A stretch of DNA of 6,274 nucleotides from Deltaproteobacteria bacterium (GCA_031280335.1 JAITGZ010000076.1:1-6274); one strand, 5' to 3'. Counted from the first letter of the stretch, positions 1 to 6,160 are shown. The notes: generated by a model from the sequence alone, not told the origin. Numbers and translations: made by a program.

Positions 1-210
1 AAACAACGGTTTTTTTTCCACCGGGTCAAGGTTAAGGGCGGCCAATGCGGCTGCGGTTCTGCTCACCAGCCTGCCGTTCCGGTTCAGGCGCACAGAGCAG
101 CGGCCAAGTTCCCCCTCCCTAAGGCAACAATACCGGGCGCACAGACGGCAGCGCGCCGCTCCCTCCGGTGTGGACTCCCACAGGACAGCCTCGGATTCTT
201 TATTTGACAA
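1..210 (-). CDS. amrS: AmmeMemoRadiSam system radical SAM protein AmrS, N-terminal part, runs off left edge
   Basis: Reading the minus strand from a TTG at 210-208 gives 70 residues open to the window edge. The cysteine-rich stretch CRLCARYCCLREGELGRCSV, then VRLNRNG and LDPVEKKPLF near residue 68, is the N-terminal signature of AmrS proteins (relatives of pyruvate formate-lyase activating enzyme), which usually read C-x-L-C-x3-C, G-x-C-x-VREN and DPIEKKPLYHF. The radical SAM CxxxCxxC motif lies beyond the window, so catalytic competence cannot be judged. The TTG is chosen because a strong Shine-Dalgarno sequence (AGGGGAGG on the minus strand, about 212-220) sits five bases upstream; an in-frame ATG at 252-250 is possible but its GGGGAG is only two bases away. 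AmrS is typically encoded with AMMECR1 and Memo-like partners or fused domains; the system's substrate is unknown to me. It is divergent from purM, whose -35 box overlaps this start codon. Confidence 0.8.
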   Translation of the reverse strand, partial: MSNKESEAVLWESTPEGAARCRLCARYCCLREGELGRCSVRLNRNGRLVSRTAAALAALNLDPVEKKPLF

Positions 211-232
211 AATAGCCTCCCCTGAATATTTT
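204..232 (+). promoter_or_regulatory. sigma70-type promoter for purM
   Basis: TTGACA at 204-209, a 17-base spacer and TATTTT at 227-232 make a near-consensus promoter. Transcription would begin near 239 and give an 80-base leader before purM. The -35 hexamer overlaps the TTG start codon of the divergent amrS gene, and the spacer covers its ribosome binding site. Seen in sequence; activity is inferred. Confidence 0.6.
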
Positions 233-321
233 TCCCCTGCCGTCCAAGGCATGACTCCCCACGCGAGGGTGCGTCCCGGCGGCCAATACCCCGCGCTTGC
301 GGCAGGGGCAAGGAGCGCAAC

Positions 322-1389
322 ATGTCTAAAAAAAGCCCTGAAGAAAGAGCCAAAGCCTATGCCGATTCCGGCGTGAATATACACTCCGGCTACGCCTTGG
401 TACAACGAATCCGGGAAACGGTCAAAAGCACCAGAACAGCCGGGGTCTTGTCCGATATAGGCGGTTTCGGCGGCCTCTTCCAGCCGGATCTGCGCGGGCT
501 TGAAAGACCTGTGCTGGTGAGCTCCACCGATGGAGTGGGTACCAAGTTGAAACTGGCCATAGCCTGGAAGCGCCATGACGGCGTGGGCATAGACCTTGTG
601 GCCATGAGCGTGAACGATGTGTTGGTGCAAGGGGCCGCGCCGCTGTTTTTTCTGGATTATTTCGGCTGCGGCAAATTGGAAGTGGAGGTGGCGGCAACAG
701 TGATCTCAGGCGTGGCCGAAGGCTGCCGCCAAGCCGGCTGCGCCCTGCTGGGCGGTGAAACCGCTGAAATGCCCGGCATGTATGCTGATGGCGATTATGA
801 TTTGGCTGGTTTCTGCGTAGGTCTGGCTGATGCGGGCAAGCTCATTGACGGCTCAGGCATCAGCCAGGGAGACGCGCTCATCGGCCTGGCCTCCTCCGGC
901 GCACACTCCAACGGCTATTCCTTGATACGCAAGATTCTGACCCAAAGCGGTCTTGACCCTCTGGCCCCCTTCCCCGGCCTGCCGGGGCAAAACGTGCGCG
1001 ACACCCTACTCGCCCCTACCCAAATATATGTATCCGCAGTACAAAAGCTTTTTGATACCTTCCACATCAAAGGCATGGCCCATATCACCGGAGGCGGTTT
1101 TTTTGAAAACATCCCCCGTGTGCTGCCCCCCGCCCTGCTCGCCCGTATTGACTTCAAAGCCTGGCCTAAAAGCCCGCTGTTCAAATGGCTTAAATCAGCG
1201 GGTGAGTTAAGCTGGCCGGAAATGCTGCAAATCTTCAACTGCGGCATCGGCTTCATTCTGGTTGCCCCCGCCGCGGAAGTGCAGGATATGCTCTCCGCCC
1301 TGCGCCGGAATGGACAGGAGGCTTGGCAAATTGGTGAAGTCGCCCTGCGGCGCGATACGCGCAGCGAACAGGTGGAGATAGTTTTTTAA
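322..1389 (+). CDS. purM: Phosphoribosylformylglycinamidine cyclo-ligase (AIR synthetase) PurM
   Basis: This cytosolic enzyme closes FGAM to aminoimidazole ribonucleotide with ATP, the fifth step of de novo purine synthesis. The 355-residue product has the usual length and family motifs in order: STDGVGTK at 68-75 (glycine-rich nucleotide loop of the N-terminal AIRS domain), SVNDVLVQGAAPLFFLDYF at 96-114, GGETAEMPGMY at 144-154, SSGAHSNGYSL at 191-201, and HITGGGFFENIPRVLP at the start of the C-terminal AIRS_C half. The family usually has P or L where this protein has A194, a mild variation. The ATG at 322 follows a clear AAGGAG (310-315) with a six-base gap, and the reading begins like other PurM proteins, shortly before the YADSGVNI segment. 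It has its own promoter (204-232). No purN or other pur gene is adjacent, so it appears to be a single-gene unit. No obvious hairpin terminator follows it. Confidence 0.97.
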   Translation: MSKKSPEERAKAYADSGVNIHSGYALVQRIRETVKSTRTAGVLSDIGGFGGLFQPDLRGLERPVLVSSTDGVGTKLKLAIAWKRHDGVGIDLVAMSVNDVLVQGAAPLFFLDYFGCGKLEVEVAATVISGVAEGCRQAGCALLGGETAEMPGMYADGDYDLAGFCVGLADAGKLIDGSGISQGDALIGLASSGAHSNGYSLIRKILTQSGLDPLAPFPGLPGQNVRDTLLAPTQIYVSAVQKLFDTFHIKGMAHITGGGFFENIPRVLPPALLARIDFKAWPKSPLFKWLKSAGELSWPEMLQIFNCGIGFILVAPAAEVQDMLSALRRNGQEAWQIGEVALRRDTRSEQVEIVF

Positions 1390-1431
1390 AATCTGTAAGA
1401 AAATGAAGCGTCCCGAACTGGCGAAAAAAAC

Positions 1432-1460
1432 TTTACAATGATTGGGTAAACGCTTATAAA
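1432..1460 (+). promoter_or_regulatory. sigma70-type promoter placed for a leaderless transcript
   Basis: TTTACA at 1432-1437, exactly 17 bases, then TATAAA at 1455-1460 match the sigma70 consensus at five of six positions in each box. The -10 box ends seven bases before the ATG at 1468, so the predicted transcription start falls on or next to the start codon. This matches the lack of any Shine-Dalgarno sequence before that gene. Confidence 0.6.
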
Positions 1461-1467
1461 CAGCCGT

Positions 1468-2253
1468 ATGCTGACCTTGCCTTATGCCGCGCTCAAAGAA
1501 CTTTTTACTGCCGAACGCATTGAATTTGTCTGGCGGCGGTCGCCGGGTAACGAGCAGGACGCCTCCGTCACCCTGGTCGAAAGCATCAAGATTGAACCTT
1601 TCAGTATGTTCATCAGTGACGGCACTCTCTGGTCCATGGGGGCTTTTTCTTATTCCCAATCCACCCTGCCCCCGGAAAGCACCGCCGGCCGCTACTGTTC
1701 TTTCGCTCATTCCATTGCCGCTTTTCAGTCAGAACATCCAACGCATTTTATTTCCACTTCGCCTTTTTCCTACCGGCCGGAAGCCGCCCCCATCTTTGAG
1801 CGGGCCATTGCCGAAGCCAGGGCCGGAGGGGAGTATGCCGGTTCCGTCTGCCTGTACGATGACCGGGAACACGCCCCTATCCGCATTGGGCACGATGTCT
1901 GGGTTGGTCAGCACACATTGCTGAAAAAGGGCATCTATATAGGCGACGGGGCGGTGGTGGCCGCCGGAGCGGTGGTAACCGGGGACGTAGCTCCCTTCAC
2001 TGTGGTGGCTGGTGTACCGGCCAAGCCCATCAGACAGCGTTTTTCTGACAAAATCATTGCCCGGATCATGGAACTGCGCTGGTGGGATTATAAATTTACA
2101 GATTTTCACGACCTGGATCACACTGAACCGCAAAAATTTTTGGATGGCTTGGCTGAAAAGCTCGCTTCCGGCCTCATCCACCCCTTTACCCCTGAGCCTG
2201 TGACCCTGCCCGGCATCAGAGACCACCTGCAGCATCTGGCCTCACGGGTCTGA
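1468..2253 (+). CDS. CatB/Vat-like hexapeptide-repeat O-acetyltransferase
   Basis: The 261-residue product belongs to the left-handed beta-helix xenobiotic acetyltransferase (XAT) type. GRYCSF (74-79) leads to EHPTHFISTSPF at 89-100, equivalent to the NH...S(T)xPF segment that carries the catalytic histidine in CatB and Vat enzymes; His90 is the likely catalyst. The helix repeats and acetyl-CoA region follow as IGHDVWVGQHTLL (139-151), IGDGAVVAAGAVVTGDV (157-173) and VVAGVPAKPIRQRF (178-191), then the family's C-terminal WWD (204-206). It is somewhat longer than the roughly 210-residue XATs, with about 35 extra residues at each end. An in-frame TAA at 1447 leaves ATG 1468 as the first start. 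No Shine-Dalgarno sequence precedes it, consistent with the promoter at 1432-1460 giving a leaderless mRNA. The glycosyltransferase gene begins two bases after its stop, so the acceptor is more likely a surface sugar than an antibiotic; that is inference. Confidence 0.88.
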   Translation: MLTLPYAALKELFTAERIEFVWRRSPGNEQDASVTLVESIKIEPFSMFISDGTLWSMGAFSYSQSTLPPESTAGRYCSFAHSIAAFQSEHPTHFISTSPFSYRPEAAPIFERAIAEARAGGEYAGSVCLYDDREHAPIRIGHDVWVGQHTLLKKGIYIGDGAVVAAGAVVTGDVAPFTVVAGVPAKPIRQRFSDKIIARIMELRWWDYKFTDFHDLDHTEPQKFLDGLAEKLASGLIHPFTPEPVTLPGIRDHLQHLASRV

Positions 2254-2255
2254 TC

Positions 2256-3362
2256 ATGCCGGGCCTTTCTCTTGTTACTTACAGCCGCAATGACCACGCC
2301 TTTGCCGACGAACTTCTGGGCTATGCGCCCCAGTTCGGCGTACCACTGCTGGAGGCTATACTGGTGGATGATGCCTCATCGCCTCCATATACCGCGCCGC
2401 AGGAAACGCATCAGGCGCTGAATATGCGGGTGATCCGCCTGGAGCGCAATGCGGGCGCGGCCCAGGCCAAAATACGGGGGTTAAATGCGGCCAGGGGAGA
2501 AATCATTTTTTCGCTGGATGCGGATATAAGACCGCATGTACGCTGGCTTAAAGGCGCGTTGCCTCTGCTGGGGCATCCGGGTACAGGGCTGGTGGGAGCA
2601 GCCTGCTCCCCGGCGCGCAAAGCCGGTTACTTGGCTGAAGCCCTGTTCCGCACGGGCCGTGTGCCGCGCACAGTGGAGGAATGCCCCTTTACCCCAGGCG
2701 GCTGCATGCTGCTTACACGGCAAAGCTGGGAGGCCGTGGGCGGTCTGCGCGATTTTCCACCTGAAGCCAGAGCCTTTGAAGACGCTCACCTCTCCAGCCG
2801 TATGCGCGCTCTGGGCCTGCGCATTTTGCAGGATAACCGTCTGCCGGTTTACGAAACGCGCAACCTGCATCGCCTGGCCTGGTGCAGGCGTACGGTGGGC
2901 TATGAATACCCGTTGGTGGAGAATATGGCGGGCAAGTACGGCCCGGACAAATACCTTAAGGATATCGGCATGGCTTTGGGCAAGGCATTGGAGTACTTCA
3001 GGGAAAGTCAGAATCCGATTCTGGTTTATGTCTTCTGGCTTAAACTGGCTTTTATCCTCCACCGTCTGCTGGAGACAAAAAAAAGTATGGATGCTGCTCC
3101 CCCTTACGTATCACGGGAATTACAGGCAGTAAATTATCCCGCGCTCATGGCTCTGTTCCTAGAAGACCTCATCGCCCTGGGCGCTGACTTAAGCTCTATG
3201 TCCGCGCCGCTTCCTGAACTACACGCCATGCTGAAGCGCAGCGCGGATTCAGGTGCCTTGGCCGCCCTGGAAAACACCTGGGTGGCCCGTTACCGGGAAG
3301 AAGACCTATCCCGGCGCTTTGACCGCCACTATACGGATGAAACAGCGCCGAATTTAACGTAA
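2256..3362 (+). CDS. Family 2 glycosyltransferase (GT-A fold)
   Basis: The 368-residue product starts with a GT2 nucleotide-sugar fold: LSLVTYSRND at 4-13 (first beta strand), ILVDDAS at 35-41 binding the nucleotide, NAGAAQAKIRGLNAARGEIIFSLDAD with the metal-binding DAD at 88-90, PGGCMLLTR at 147-155, WEAVGGL at 158-164 and the acidic pair ED at 175-176 as likely catalytic base region. After about residue 230 the C-terminal part is not recognisable; it contains one hydrophobic stretch (about 252-270) that could be a membrane-contact helix, but there is no run of transmembrane segments, so the protein is probably cytosolic or peripheral at the inner membrane. It starts two bases after the acetyltransferase stop, with only a weak ribosome binding site, so translational coupling is likely. 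Donor and acceptor sugars cannot be told from sequence. Together the pair would build and acetylate a glycan. Confidence 0.88.
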   Translation: MPGLSLVTYSRNDHAFADELLGYAPQFGVPLLEAILVDDASSPPYTAPQETHQALNMRVIRLERNAGAAQAKIRGLNAARGEIIFSLDADIRPHVRWLKGALPLLGHPGTGLVGAACSPARKAGYLAEALFRTGRVPRTVEECPFTPGGCMLLTRQSWEAVGGLRDFPPEARAFEDAHLSSRMRALGLRILQDNRLPVYETRNLHRLAWCRRTVGYEYPLVENMAGKYGPDKYLKDIGMALGKALEYFRESQNPILVYVFWLKLAFILHRLLETKKSMDAAPPYVSRELQAVNYPALMALFLEDLIALGADLSSMSAPLPELHAMLKRSADSGALAALENTWVARYREEDLSRRFDRHYTDETAPNLT

Positions 3363-3549
3363 GAATCGCTAACTCGCGTAGCGGCAATGATGGCTTAGGT
3401 AACCGCTGATTTATTCTTTTGAGGGTGCCTTGCCGTTGTGCAGAGGGATGGCAGAGGTAAAGCAACGCCTGGGCGAACATGCCCCTTTCTTATTCCCCCC
3501 AGCGGGGTTCGGGGCGGATCCCCGAATTAATCAGTGCTTCCTTGGAACA

Positions 3550-3575
3550 ATTTCAAAGCGAAATTGCTCTGAAAT
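3550..3575. repeat. Imperfect 26-base palindrome upstream of the pseudouridine synthase
   Basis: ATTTCAAAGC (3550-3559) and GCTCTGAAAT (3566-3575) pair at nine of ten positions around a six-base centre GAAATT. It lies in the gap before the pseudouridine synthase reading frame, 31 bases ahead of the start chosen here. It may be an operator or an mRNA hairpin. It has no following T-run, so it is not a terminator. Confidence 0.45.
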
Positions 3576-3606
3576 GACAACCCTGAAAATTCAAACTGAA
3601 ACCGGT

Positions 3607-4980
3607 ATGAGAAACATGCGTAAAAATTTACTTGAAACAGAGGCGGAACGCGGTACCGAGACCGAAGTGCGCCTGAACAAAGCCTTGGCCGATGCCGGAC
3701 TTTGTTCACGCCGCCGAGCGGATGAGTGGATTACGGCCGGATTTGTGCAGGTTAACGGACGGACGGTGAACAAACCTGGACTACGTTTGCGCCCAAGCGA
3801 TACCCTGGTTGTGAGGGGTAAAGAAATTCGCCTTGGATCGCCGGTTTTTATTTATCTCATGCTGAACAAGCCTGTCAGGGTTGTATCCACGCTCCACGAC
3901 CCTCAAAAACGCGAAACCATATGTGATTTTTTACCTCCGGAATATGCGGGCAAGCGAGTTTTCCCGGCGGGGAGGCTGGATTTTTTTTCCGAAGGGCTGC
4001 TCTTGCTGACCAATGATGGGGAGCTGGCCAGGCGATTGACCCATCCCTCCTTTCATCTGCCCAAATATTACGAACTTTGGATACGGGGAGAAGCCGGAAC
4101 AGACGCCCTGGAGAGTATGCGCTCCGGCATGACCCTGGCTGAAGGGGAAAAACTGGCCCCGGCGGCAGTACGGCGGTTGGGGCGGCACACGCGTGGGGAG
4201 CGTTTGCACCTGACTCTGCGCCAGGGGGTCAACCGGCAGATCCGCCGCATGTGCCGAGATCTGAATATTACCGTACTGCGCCTTCTCAGGATTGGGCAAG
4301 GTCCGATCGTCTTGGGAGACCTCCCTCCAGGCCGCTGCCGCGTTTTAACCGGGGCTGAGTTGAGCGATCTGAGGGCGGCGGTGGGTCTTGACCTAATACA
4401 ACAGGGAGAACAGCAGGGGGATAAGCAGCGGCACCAGCAAACTCAGGCACAGACCATTGAACACGGCCACTATGCCAAAGCGCTCGTTGGTGCAATGGAC
4501 AATCACCGGCAGGCAGGTATCCATGCCCGTAGCTCCGGAGGCGGCCACTGGAGCCAGAGGGCCAAAAAAACGGACCAACAGGGGCGCGCTCAACAGGCTG
4601 AACAATTCGCGACTCAGGTTGGCGAACATGGCAATGGACCCCAGGGACAAATTGCCGTGATTGCTGATGATCGCTCCGGCCAAACTGTAATAGCCGAACC
4701 CAGCTCCAGCCACCAAGGTCTCACGCAGTTCAACGCCGGGCAGCAGAATAAAAGCCAGCACCGCCCCAATGGCCGTGCCGGCCGCAGCCAGCAGTGGAAC
4801 CAACGCGGCGCGCAAGCCCAAATCGCGCACGATCAAAAAACTGGCCGAGTCAAAACCCATGCCCATACCTATACAAAAAAGCATGAGCCTGACGATACAT
4901 GTAAAAAGCGTCTCGCCATAGAGTATGAGCGGCAGCATATCCAGTGTGCCGAGCAGCACGCCCAAACAGAAAAAAAATAA
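3607..4980 (+). CDS. RsuA/RluB-family rRNA pseudouridine synthase with a read-through C-terminal tail
   Basis: The first 262 codons encode a complete RsuA/RluB/RluE/RluF-type pseudouridine synthase, which isomerises a specific uridine in ribosomal RNA. An S4 RNA-binding domain (RLNKALADAGLCSRRRADEW, about residues 22-41, to VNGRTVNKPG) is followed by the catalytic segment AGRLDFFSEGLLLLTNDG, where the aspartate encoded at 3979-3981 is the catalytic one, then RQGVNRQIRRMC and LRLLRIGQGPIVLGDLPPG. Family members end about 20 residues later, near 4390. Here no stop occurs, and the frame continues 195 codons to TAA 4978-4980, antisense to lysO in the same codon register; this tail is Gln/His/Arg-rich and resembles no domain. 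The start is uncertain: ATG 3607, 3616 and 3574 all lack a good ribosome binding site; TTG 3430 has GAGG five bases upstream but would add 59 unconserved residues. The exact rRNA target cannot be assigned. Confidence 0.88.
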   Translation: MRNMRKNLLETEAERGTETEVRLNKALADAGLCSRRRADEWITAGFVQVNGRTVNKPGLRLRPSDTLVVRGKEIRLGSPVFIYLMLNKPVRVVSTLHDPQKRETICDFLPPEYAGKRVFPAGRLDFFSEGLLLLTNDGELARRLTHPSFHLPKYYELWIRGEAGTDALESMRSGMTLAEGEKLAPAAVRRLGRHTRGERLHLTLRQGVNRQIRRMCRDLNITVLRLLRIGQGPIVLGDLPPGRCRVLTGAELSDLRAAVGLDLIQQGEQQGDKQRHQQTQAQTIEHGHYAKALVGAMDNHRQAGIHARSSGGGHWSQRAKKTDQQGRAQQAEQFATQVGEHGNGPQGQIAVIADDRSGQTVIAEPSSSHQGLTQFNAGQQNKSQHRPNGRAGRSQQWNQRGAQAQIAHDQKTGRVKTHAHTYTKKHEPDDTCKKRLAIEYERQHIQCAEQHAQTEKK

Positions 4981-5316
4981 AATTACAAAAGAGCTTCTGA
5001 GGTTGCGGCTTATACTGACCGACTTGGTGGCATCCCTCTGTTCCAGACCGCGTTCCGCGAAAAGGCCGCGCAAAGGCAGGGTGAGCAGCACACTGCCCAT
5101 GGCACAGCAAACGGAAATTATTACCCCCCTAAAACCTATTTGCCGCAGAGAAGCGAACAAAACCGCATCCCCGCCCAGCCGCGCGCCCATGATAAAAAGC
5201 AAAGCATAGATCGTGCCCAGAGACGCCAGGCCGGTCAACCTCGCCAGTTCCCTGCGGCGGCGCAGGAGATGACCGGGAAGAATCCCGCCGGTAAAGCAGA
5301 CCAATTCAATAATCAT
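4393..5316 (-). CDS. lysO: LysO-family (DUF340/YbjE) lysine exporter
   Basis: This 307-residue, very hydrophobic inner-membrane protein has about eight or more predicted membrane segments and matches LysO (YbjE) of Escherichia coli, which exports L-lysine and confers resistance to the toxic analogue thialysine. It has the family's typical N-terminus (GGILPGHLLRRR at 10-21, YALLFIMGARLG at 37-48) and the conserved C-terminal core: AGFGYYSLAG at 205-214, FANLSREL at 231-238, SGATGMDTCLPVI at 260-272. Glu237 and Asp266 sit where E. coli LysO has intramembrane acidic residues that I recall as being important for transport. Length is near the family norm (about 300). The ATG at 5316-5314 gives the expected start, although the closest purine-rich ribosome binding sequence (GGGGGG, 5335-5340) is about 18 bases upstream. 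Its 3' 588 bases are overlapped antisense by the read-through pseudouridine synthase frame. An FNR-like palindrome lies 49 bases upstream. Confidence 0.92.
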   Translation of the reverse strand: MIIELVCFTGGILPGHLLRRRRELARLTGLASLGTIYALLFIMGARLGGDAVLFASLRQIGFRGVIISVCCAMGSVLLTLPLRGLFAERGLEQRDATKSVSISRNLRSSFVILFFFCLGVLLGTLDMLPLILYGETLFTCIVRLMLFCIGMGMGFDSASFLIVRDLGLRAALVPLLAAAGTAIGAVLAFILLPGVELRETLVAGAGFGYYSLAGAIISNHGNLSLGSIAMFANLSRELFSLLSAPLLVRFFGPLAPVAASGATGMDTCLPVIVHCTNERFGIVAVFNGLCLSLLVPLLIPLLFSLLY

Positions 5317-5364
5317 GGGCTGAGAACTAACTTACCCCCCCAGACAAGTCAAATTTTTATTGCC

Positions 5365-5378
5365 TTGATCCAGATCAT
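5365..5378. promoter_or_regulatory. FNR/CRP-family-like palindromic operator
   Basis: TTGATCCAGATCAT fits the FNR-type consensus TTGAT-N4-ATCAA at nine of ten fixed positions. It lies in the 79-base gap between divergent lysO and the secreted-protein gene, where an oxygen, nitrosative-stress or CRP-family regulator could act on either. The regulator and the regulated gene are inferred. Confidence 0.4.
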
Positions 5379-5395
5379 TTAGTTATTAACCCCTC

Positions 5396-5986
5396 ATGAG
5401 ATTCCATCTATCCCTGTTTTTGGCGGCCATAATTTTTTGGGCCGTGGCCCACCCGGAAGCAGCCCTTGCTGTTGACCAACAGCACATTGGCGATTACAGC
5501 TTTATCCTGCCGGAAGGCTTTGAAGCGCGTTATTTTGAAGACAACGGCGAGCAATTCGGCAAAACCATGATCCTGAACCAGCCGTTTAACCAGCGTGATT
5601 TCGGTCAGGCCATAGTCTATTGTCTGCGCGAAAAAAAGACTGAATACAAGCGTTTCACCTTACCGGGCAAGGAACGAATATACTTGCAGATGGGACAGCG
5701 CCGCCAGATTCCGGTTTTTATCACCGCTACCGAAGATGTGGCGCAATATGGCCTCAATTTCAAATTCAGCCTGCTGGAGGAACGCAGTATAAACAGCAGG
5801 GAAATAAAAGACAGGGAATATTTTTTTGTGGTCATTGAAATGGATGCAAGCAATGACGACTTTCACACTCTGCTCTTCATCTGCGACCTGCGCAAAAACG
5901 ATGGTTTTTTTGATGCGGATGAATATAAATCCCAAGTTACCGGCGCAGCCGTTCAACTTTTGGACTCCATCAAAAAAAGGTTTTGA
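5396..5986 (+). CDS. Secreted (periplasmic) protein of unknown function
   Basis: I do not recognise this 196-residue protein. It begins with a classic signal peptide: a short basic start (MRFH), a hydrophobic core at about 5-18, and a signal-peptidase-I-like site ALA before Val26, predicting a mature periplasmic or outer protein of about 171 residues. No lipobox cysteine is present and there is no second membrane segment. The mature part looks compact and beta-rich, starting HIGDYSFILPEGFEARYFED, with two cysteines (76 and 163) that could form a disulfide, and a helical end (AVQLLDSIKKRF). The charged, alternating hydrophobic pattern suggests a single small domain. The ATG at 5396 has no Shine-Dalgarno sequence; a weak TTGCCT (5360-5365)/TATTAA (5384-5389) pair with an 18-base spacer would start transcription at the ATG. 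It is divergent from lysO and alone in its transcription direction, so context gives no function. Confidence 0.75.
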   Translation: MRFHLSLFLAAIIFWAVAHPEAALAVDQQHIGDYSFILPEGFEARYFEDNGEQFGKTMILNQPFNQRDFGQAIVYCLREKKTEYKRFTLPGKERIYLQMGQRRQIPVFITATEDVAQYGLNFKFSLLEERSINSREIKDREYFFVVIEMDASNDDFHTLLFICDLRKNDGFFDADEYKSQVTGAAVQLLDSIKKRF

Positions 5987-6093
5987 CCCCTGCCCTGCCG
6001 GGATAAAATATATTCACGCGAGCGAAAAAGCTTACGCCATGTTGATGGATAAATACCATAAAGTGCGAGTACGCTATCTGATATGGAGACATG

Positions 6094-6156
6094 ATGGACA
6101 AAATCATAATTATAATTTCAACTATATTTAAAAAATATAAGTTACATATAAACTGA
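6094..6156 (+). CDS. Possible 20-residue hydrophobic peptide or stub of an interrupted gene
   Basis: GGAG at 6085-6088 sits five bases before this ATG (another ATG directly precedes it at 6091). The peptide reads MDKIIIIISTIF and then a basic tail ending at TGA 6154-6156, four bases before the apparent insertion-sequence end. A hydrophobic N-terminus with a basic tail resembles small membrane peptides or a truncated signal sequence. At this length and base composition chance is quite possible, so this is a low-confidence entry. Confidence 0.15.
   Translation: MDKIIIIISTIFKKYKLHIN
6120..6143. repeat. AT-rich inverted repeat near the insertion-sequence junction
   Basis: AACTATATTT (6120-6129) pairs with AAATATAAGTT (6133-6143) with one bulged base and a three-base AAA loop. 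It ends 17 bases before the insertion-sequence boundary. It is almost all A-T pairs, so its stability is low. Confidence 0.3.
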
Positions 6157-6160
6157 CTTA

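Noticed and set aside
84..353. Open frames on both strands over the amrS-purM gap
   Set aside because: The AmrS signature is in a different minus-strand frame that continues off the window; these others are out of frame and have no family match.
1207..1710. 167-codon minus-strand open frame across the purM end and acetyltransferase start
   Set aside because: It is antisense to two well-supported genes, crosses their promoter, and its translation resembles no protein family.
1729..2235. 168-codon minus-strand open frame inside the acetyltransferase gene
   Set aside because: Antisense shadow of the hexapeptide-repeat gene, with no recognisable domain or ribosome binding site.
2481..3132. Two frames of nearly 200 codons, one per strand, inside the glycosyltransferase gene
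   Set aside because: Tryptophan/cysteine/arginine-rich compositions are typical of out-of-frame GC-rich coding sequence; the GT2 motifs are all in the other frame.
3508..3526. Seven-pair GC-rich hairpin as a rho-independent terminator
   Set aside because: It is followed by AATTAATCAG rather than a T-run and lies about 145 bases past the glycosyltransferase stop; no T-run on the other strand either.
5826..6131. 101-codon plus-strand frame overlapping the secreted-protein end
   Set aside because: Mostly out-of-frame with the signal-peptide-bearing gene, and its last part is AT-rich intergenic sequence with no ribosome binding site at the internal ATG 6039.
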